Source: Pedobacter glucosidilyticus (GTDB lineage Bacteria > Bacteroidota > Bacteroidia > Sphingobacteriales > Sphingobacteriaceae). From it: 64,000 bases of DNA. The stretch is from positions 1 to 64,000 of the forward strand of contig NZ_DLHN01000021.1 of the NCBI RefSeq assembly GCF_002483235.1, given 5' to 3'. The first letter of the stretch is position 1. Every line of letters begins with the position of its first letter. Below are positions 60,297 to 64,000 of this stretch, in pieces. The notes beneath the pieces are model-generated. The model was not told the origin of the DNA. It ran no database searches and was given only the letters and a program-made list of their open reading frames with translations. Made by a program: the position numbers and the translations under genes.

Positions 60297-62201
60297 ATGA
60301 GCGACTCTATTAAACACGAATGCGGAATTGCATTCATCCGCCTACTCAAACCATTATCATTTTATCAGGAAAAGTATGGAACATCACTTTATGGCTTAAA
60401 CAAGCTGTATTTATTGATGGAGAAACAGCATAACCGTGGACAAGATGGCGCTGGTATTGCCACCATCAAACTGGATATTAAGCCAGGAAATAGGTATATC
60501 AGCAGGTACAGGTCTATGGAGAAAAATGCTGTTCAAGATATTTTCTCTTACGTGATGAAGAAATTTGCTGCTGTAGAGAAAGAAAATCCAGCTTTACTGA
60601 AAGATGCGAATTGGTTAAAAGAAAATATCAGTTTTACCGGCGAAGTATTATTAGGACATTTGCGCTACGGTACACATGGTAATAACAGTGTTGAAGCTTG
60701 CCATCCTTTTCTTCGTCAAAATAACTGGATGACACGTAACCTTGTGATAGCTGGTAACTTTAATATGACAAATGTTGATGAATTATTGCAGCAATTGTAT
60801 GACTTGGGCCAGCATCCAAAAGAACAAGCAGATACTGTTACCGTACTTGAAAAAATAGGTCACTTTTTAGATGATGAAAATCAGGAGCTTTTTGATCATT
60901 TCAAAAAAGATGGATATGATAATGCTGAAATTTCTCGATTAATAGCTCAGCATCTTGATGTAGGGAAAATTTTAAGAAAATCTGCTAAAACTTGGGATGG
61001 TGGTTATACCATTAGCGGTATTTTTGGTCATGGTGATGCTTTCATATTAAGAGACCCAGCAGGTATAAGACCAGCATTTTATTATCAGGATGATGAGATT
61101 GTTGTTGCAGCATCAGAAAGACCTGCATTACAAACGGCTTTCAATATCAAAATAGGTCAGGTTAAAGAAATACAACCAGGACACGCTTTAATTATTAAAA
61201 AAGATGGTACTGTAACAGAAGAAATGTTTACAGAGCCAGTAGAGAAAAAATCATGCTCTTTTGAGCGTATTTATTTTTCTAGAGGTAGCGATGCAGATAT
61301 TTACAAAGAGCGTAAAAAACTAGGCCAGTTATTATGCGATAAAATTCTAGAACATGTTAACCACGATTTGGAACATACTGTATTTTCTTATATCCCCAAT
61401 ACTGCAGAAGTAGCTTTTTATGGTATGGTAGAAGGTTTACATACCTATAACCGTAAAATACAAAGAGATGCCTTGGTAAATAGCCGACATAATCTTACTG
61501 ATGACGATTTAGATAGGATTTTAAAGACAACGCCAAGAGTAGAAAAGTTAGCAATCAAGGATGTAAAGATGCGTACTTTTATTACTCAAGATGCAGATAG
61601 AAGCGATATGGTTTCTCATGTTTATGATACCACTTATGGTTTAATTAAGCGTGATGTGGATACATTGGTAGCTTTAGATGATTCTATTGTAAGAGGCACA
61701 ACACTAAAACAAAGTATCCTAAGAATTTTTGATAGACTTGGTCCGGTTAAGATTGTTATTGTTTCATCAGCACCGCAAATAAGATACCCTGATTGCTATG
61801 GTATTGATATGAGTAGGATGGGAGAGTTTGTGGCCTTTGAAGCAGCGATTAAACTCTTAAAAGAAAGAGGCATGGAGCAATTGATACATGATGTTTACGC
61901 AAAATGTAAAGCACAAGCCAATGCTCCTAAAGAAGAGGTTATCAATCATGTAAAAGAAATATATGCACCTTTTACACCAGAAGAAATCTCGGCTAAAATT
62001 GCCCAAATTATTACTCCACCAGAAATTGGTGCTAAAGTAGAAGTAATTTATCAAACCTTGGAAAACTTACACGAGGCTTGTCCTAACCATTTAGGCGATT
62101 GGTATTTCTCTGGAAATTATCCAACACCGGGAGGCAATAAAGTTGTAAACAGAGCTTTTATGAACTGGATGGAAGGCAAAAATGCAAGAGCATACGTATA
62201 G
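60297..62201 (+). CDS. purF: Amidophosphoribosyltransferase, long Bacteroidota form
   Basis: 634 residues, longer than the 470-510 of E. coli or Bacillus PurF. It makes 5-phosphoribosylamine from PRPP and glutamine, the first committed purine step. The N-terminal nucleophile Cys9 lies in KHECGIAFI, to be exposed by removal of eight residues; GEVLLGHLRYGTHG and RDPAGIRPAFYY are glutaminase landmarks. The PRPP-binding loop VALDDSIVRGTTLKQSIL is near residue 460. The middle and C-terminal insertions (KSAKTWDGGYTISG; TPGGNKVVNRAFMNWMEG) typify the Bacteroidota subgroup. No Cys cluster for an iron-sulfur site is evident. Confidence 0.93.
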   Translation: MSDSIKHECGIAFIRLLKPLSFYQEKYGTSLYGLNKLYLLMEKQHNRGQDGAGIATIKLDIKPGNRYISRYRSMEKNAVQDIFSYVMKKFAAVEKENPALLKDANWLKENISFTGEVLLGHLRYGTHGNNSVEACHPFLRQNNWMTRNLVIAGNFNMTNVDELLQQLYDLGQHPKEQADTVTVLEKIGHFLDDENQELFDHFKKDGYDNAEISRLIAQHLDVGKILRKSAKTWDGGYTISGIFGHGDAFILRDPAGIRPAFYYQDDEIVVAASERPALQTAFNIKIGQVKEIQPGHALIIKKDGTVTEEMFTEPVEKKSCSFERIYFSRGSDADIYKERKKLGQLLCDKILEHVNHDLEHTVFSYIPNTAEVAFYGMVEGLHTYNRKIQRDALVNSRHNLTDDDLDRILKTTPRVEKLAIKDVKMRTFITQDADRSDMVSHVYDTTYGLIKRDVDTLVALDDSIVRGTTLKQSILRIFDRLGPVKIVIVSSAPQIRYPDCYGIDMSRMGEFVAFEAAIKLLKERGMEQLIHDVYAKCKAQANAPKEEVINHVKEIYAPFTPEEISAKIAQIITPPEIGAKVEVIYQTLENLHEACPNHLGDWYFSGNYPTPGGNKVVNRAFMNWMEGKNARAYV

Positions 62202-62223
62202 TTTTCTATAAACTTTTCAGGAG

Positions 62224-62260
62224 AAAGTCGGTTGGAGTAAAGCTCTAACCGACTTTTTTT
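62224..62260 (+). terminator. Rho-independent terminator of purF
   Basis: AAAGTCGGTTGGAG (62224-62237) pairs with CTCTAACCGACTTT (62243-62256) with one mismatch, followed by a T run to 62260. Confidence 0.85.
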
Positions 62261-62273
62261 ATTGGCATACATT

Positions 62274-62864
62274 ATGATTTTAAAGGGTATGATTTCATTA
62301 ACCAAATTTTCGACTATAGTATTTTTTGTGCTGTTGTTTACTGCCTGCACAGAAAATAAACTCAGTCAAATTGATAAAGCAAAGTATGAATCGCTAATAA
62401 GAGAAAATGACAGCTTAAAAAAGCTTTTAAATGCTCGAGATAGCTTGATAAAAGTTCAAGAGCATACAAAAATCAAAGACACAATTAGCAAACAAACTTT
62501 AAAAGCCGGAAAACATCCTATTACTTTACAGTGGATAAGTTGGGATAAACCTGGTTATGTTGAGGTAACTCCTGTAGCAAATGGTTGGTATCTGATAGCA
62601 GGCACTCAAAACAATACAAATGGAGATTATCTTAAAATAGAAGGCAAAATAAGGCGCTTAAATGAAAAAGAACTTGAGTTTGAAGGTAAAATAGAAACTT
62701 TAGTAAGCAGTATCAACAATGGCGAGCCTTGTATAAAAGAAGGTAAACAAACCTTTTATGGGAAAGGAAATCGTAAATACTTTAGATTACAAAATATGAC
62801 CAGCTGCGAAGGCGGTATGGTGGTAGATTATATTGATATCTATCCAGGAACAAGCAGCTTATAA
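62274..62864 (+). CDS. Lipoprotein of unknown function
   Basis: 196 residues from the ATG at 62274; the ATG at 62289 is an alternative with a shorter leader (AAAGGG one base before it is too close to serve as ribosome site). The lipobox is FTAC (Cys25 from the first start). Residues about 30-70 form a charged coiled coil (YESLIRENDSLKKLLNARDS), and the rest is a single beta-rich domain with two Cys (EPCIKEGKQTF, NMTSCEGGMV) that could form a disulfide. No family is recognised. It stops immediately against the convergent LysE-type gene. Confidence 0.72.
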   Translation: MILKGMISLTKFSTIVFFVLLFTACTENKLSQIDKAKYESLIRENDSLKKLLNARDSLIKVQEHTKIKDTISKQTLKAGKHPITLQWISWDKPGYVEVTPVANGWYLIAGTQNNTNGDYLKIEGKIRRLNEKELEFEGKIETLVSSINNGEPCIKEGKQTFYGKGNRKYFRLQNMTSCEGGMVVDYIDIYPGTSSL

Positions 62865-63494
62865 TTAAATTAAGGTTTCGGTAAATATCAGGTTATAAAC
62901 CAATTTTAAAGCAAAGGTTATGATTAAAATACCTGCTATCCTGTTTACTTTTTGGATGGTTTGCTCTCTTATTTTATGCCTTAAACGATGAGCAAAATAG
63001 GCTTTTAAAGTATCCATCCCAAAAAGGGTAATTAAGATAGTTCCAAAAAATGGGATAATTTGTTCGCTTTTAAGCTCTCCGTTTAAAGAGTAAATGCCGC
63101 TGGTAACACTTATCCAATACAATAAAATAAAAGGATTGAAAATGCACATGAAAAATCCCTTAAGAAAATATCCGGCATTTTTCTTTGAAGAGGGAATATG
63201 TTCATAAGTGATTTTAACTTTTTTCAACAAATAATAAAGCCCAATTCCAAAAAGAATGGCACTTCCTAATATCCCGATAGGTAAACGATATTTGTTCTCA
63301 AAATTAAGTAAAGAAGAGCCAAATAAAGTTACAGCTACATAAACGGCATCAGAAATGACTACTCCTAAAGCTAAAGAAACGCCTGCATGAAATCCTTTCT
63401 CAATACTCGTTTTAATCAACGCAAAAAATACGGGTCCTGTTACAAAAGAGAGCACTATTCCTAATCCTATACCCGAAACAATTAATTCTAACAT
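62865..63494 (-). CDS. LysE family amino-acid exporter
   Basis: 209 residues, six hydrophobic segments. The LysE/RhtB signature is at the N-terminus: GIGLGIVLSFVTGPVFFALI, KTSIEKGFHAGVSLALGVVI, SDAVYVAVTLFG. The second half includes GFFMCIFNPFILLYWISV, the conserved Asn-Pro turn of the family. The substrate is probably an amino acid or analogue. It is convergent with the lipoprotein gene; the stop codons abut with no base between. Confidence 0.9.
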   Translation of the reverse strand: MLELIVSGIGLGIVLSFVTGPVFFALIKTSIEKGFHAGVSLALGVVISDAVYVAVTLFGSSLLNFENKYRLPIGILGSAILFGIGLYYLLKKVKITYEHIPSSKKNAGYFLKGFFMCIFNPFILLYWISVTSGIYSLNGELKSEQIIPFFGTILITLFGMDTLKAYFAHRLRHKIREQTIQKVNRIAGILIITFALKLVYNLIFTETLI

Positions 63495-63720
63495 GTAATA
63501 AAGGTTCTTTATGTGATGCTATGATGCGAATATGCAATTTTATTGGTTAAAATTAACTGTAAAATTACATTCGTTACAATTCAAATAAATTTTAGAAGGA
63601 TAAAAGTATAAGGCGAGTTTGATTATACCAAACTACATAATCTAAAAATTAACGTTAAAGCTTAAGGGTTATTACTATTTTAGCGCATCAAATAAATAAG
63701 CAGGAAACATTTAAGTATAT

Positions 63721-64000
63721 ATGAAACTAAGTTTTGATTCTATATTCATGAATTTAGCTTCTGATTTAGCAAGGCGTTCGCATTGTGTGAAAAATCAAGT
63801 AGGGGCGGTACTTACAAAAGATACACGTATTATATCTATAGGTTATAACGGCCCACCAGCAGGTACGCATAATTGCGATGAAGAATGGCCTCAAGACGGT
63901 TGCCCAAGAGATTCTAGAAATAGCTGCTCTTTAGCTTTGCATGCCGAGGAAAATGCTATTTTATACGCTGTTAAAAATGGTACACAAATACAAGATGCTA
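63721..64000 (+). CDS. Deoxycytidylate (dCMP) deaminase family protein (3' truncated by the window)
   Basis: The ATG at 63721 opens a frame that runs to the end of the window, 93 residues. The chain has the cytidine/dCMP deaminase start (CVKNQVGAVLTKDTRIISIG, YNGPPAGTHNC) and the first zinc motif HAEENAILYAV, in which His and Glu are catalytic. The PCxxC motif lies beyond the window. Zinc-dependent dCMP to dUMP deamination supplies thymidylate synthesis; ComEB-type proteins share this domain. The Cys pattern NCDEEWPQDGCPRDS before HAE is typical of the dCMP deaminase group. Confidence 0.92.
   Translation, partial: MKLSFDSIFMNLASDLARRSHCVKNQVGAVLTKDTRIISIGYNGPPAGTHNCDEEWPQDGCPRDSRNSCSLALHAEENAILYAVKNGTQIQDA

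Noticed and set aside
1..64000. tRNA, rRNA, tmRNA or complete insertion sequence
   Set aside because: Intergenic regions were read for these; no cloverleaf, ribosomal segment or transposase frame was seen, though a covariance search could not be run.

Overview
The window looks like the chromosome of a Bacteroidota bacterium of the order Sphingobacteriales, close to Pedobacter (placement inferred from gene content, not from a marker alignment). Evidence: low GC, a SusD/RagB protein, type IX secretion (T9SS) sorting domains, PorP/SprF and PorV/PorQ proteins, a LytTR membrane regulator, the long form of amidophosphoribosyltransferase, and several promoters with the Bacteroidota -7 element TAnnTTTG. 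No rRNA, tRNA, CRISPR array or transposase gene was seen.

Layout. 1-4.7 kb: the 3' end of a susD-like gene, two small unknown proteins, a LytTR regulator, then about 1 kb of degenerate intergenic repeats. 4.7-9.6 kb: purH, a DUF4174 protein, a DedA protein, a cation/proton antiporter, a Fur-type regulator and a Cys-rich copper-binding four-helix protein. 9.7-11.1 kb: an AlbA/Schlafen-type ATPase gene broken by one in-frame stop. 11.3-19.4 kb: a heavy-metal (probably copper) efflux operon with an HYC_CC_PP protein upstream, a metal-binding lipoprotein, a frameshifted cusA, a TolC-like protein and two cusB-like adaptors, closed by a strong terminator. 19.8-24.9 kb: two paralogous secreted proteins followed by two polysaccharide lyases (PL6 type and an alginate-lyase-superfamily protein), probably acting on alginate or another uronate polymer.

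25.0-29.8 kb: a sulfane-sulfur/persulfide module: Crp/Fnr regulator, TauE/SafE transporter, persulfide-dioxygenase-like MBL protein fused to two rhodanese domains, universal stress protein and two YeeE/YedE proteins. Two near-identical CRP-type operators precede the two transcription units at exactly the same distance from a -7 element. This is the best regulatory signal in the window. 30.0-36.5 kb: a T9SS cell-surface cluster (OmpA/PD40 protein, PorP/SprF, giant Gly-rich DUF11 adhesin). 36.9-42.1 kb: ClC channel, surE, a small membrane protein, lpxB and a frameshifted Old Yellow Enzyme. 42.2-51.0 kb, mostly minus strand: a membrane 4Fe-4S protein, an FAD oxidoreductase, DUF547, a lipoprotein, an SDR, a CPA2 antiporter, a PorV/PorQ protein and an ACP phosphodiesterase-like protein. 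51.1-64 kb: tyrS, a Xre/ParS-RES toxin-antitoxin pair, a LuxE-like adenylating protein, GH31 alpha-glucosidase, an outer-membrane beta-barrel protein, glycogen branching enzyme, purF, a lipoprotein, a LysE exporter and the start of a dCMP deaminase gene.

Three genes (AlbA-type ATPase, cusA, Old Yellow Enzyme) are interrupted. The two frameshifts have the sign of a single missing base, so assembly error and real decay are both possible.
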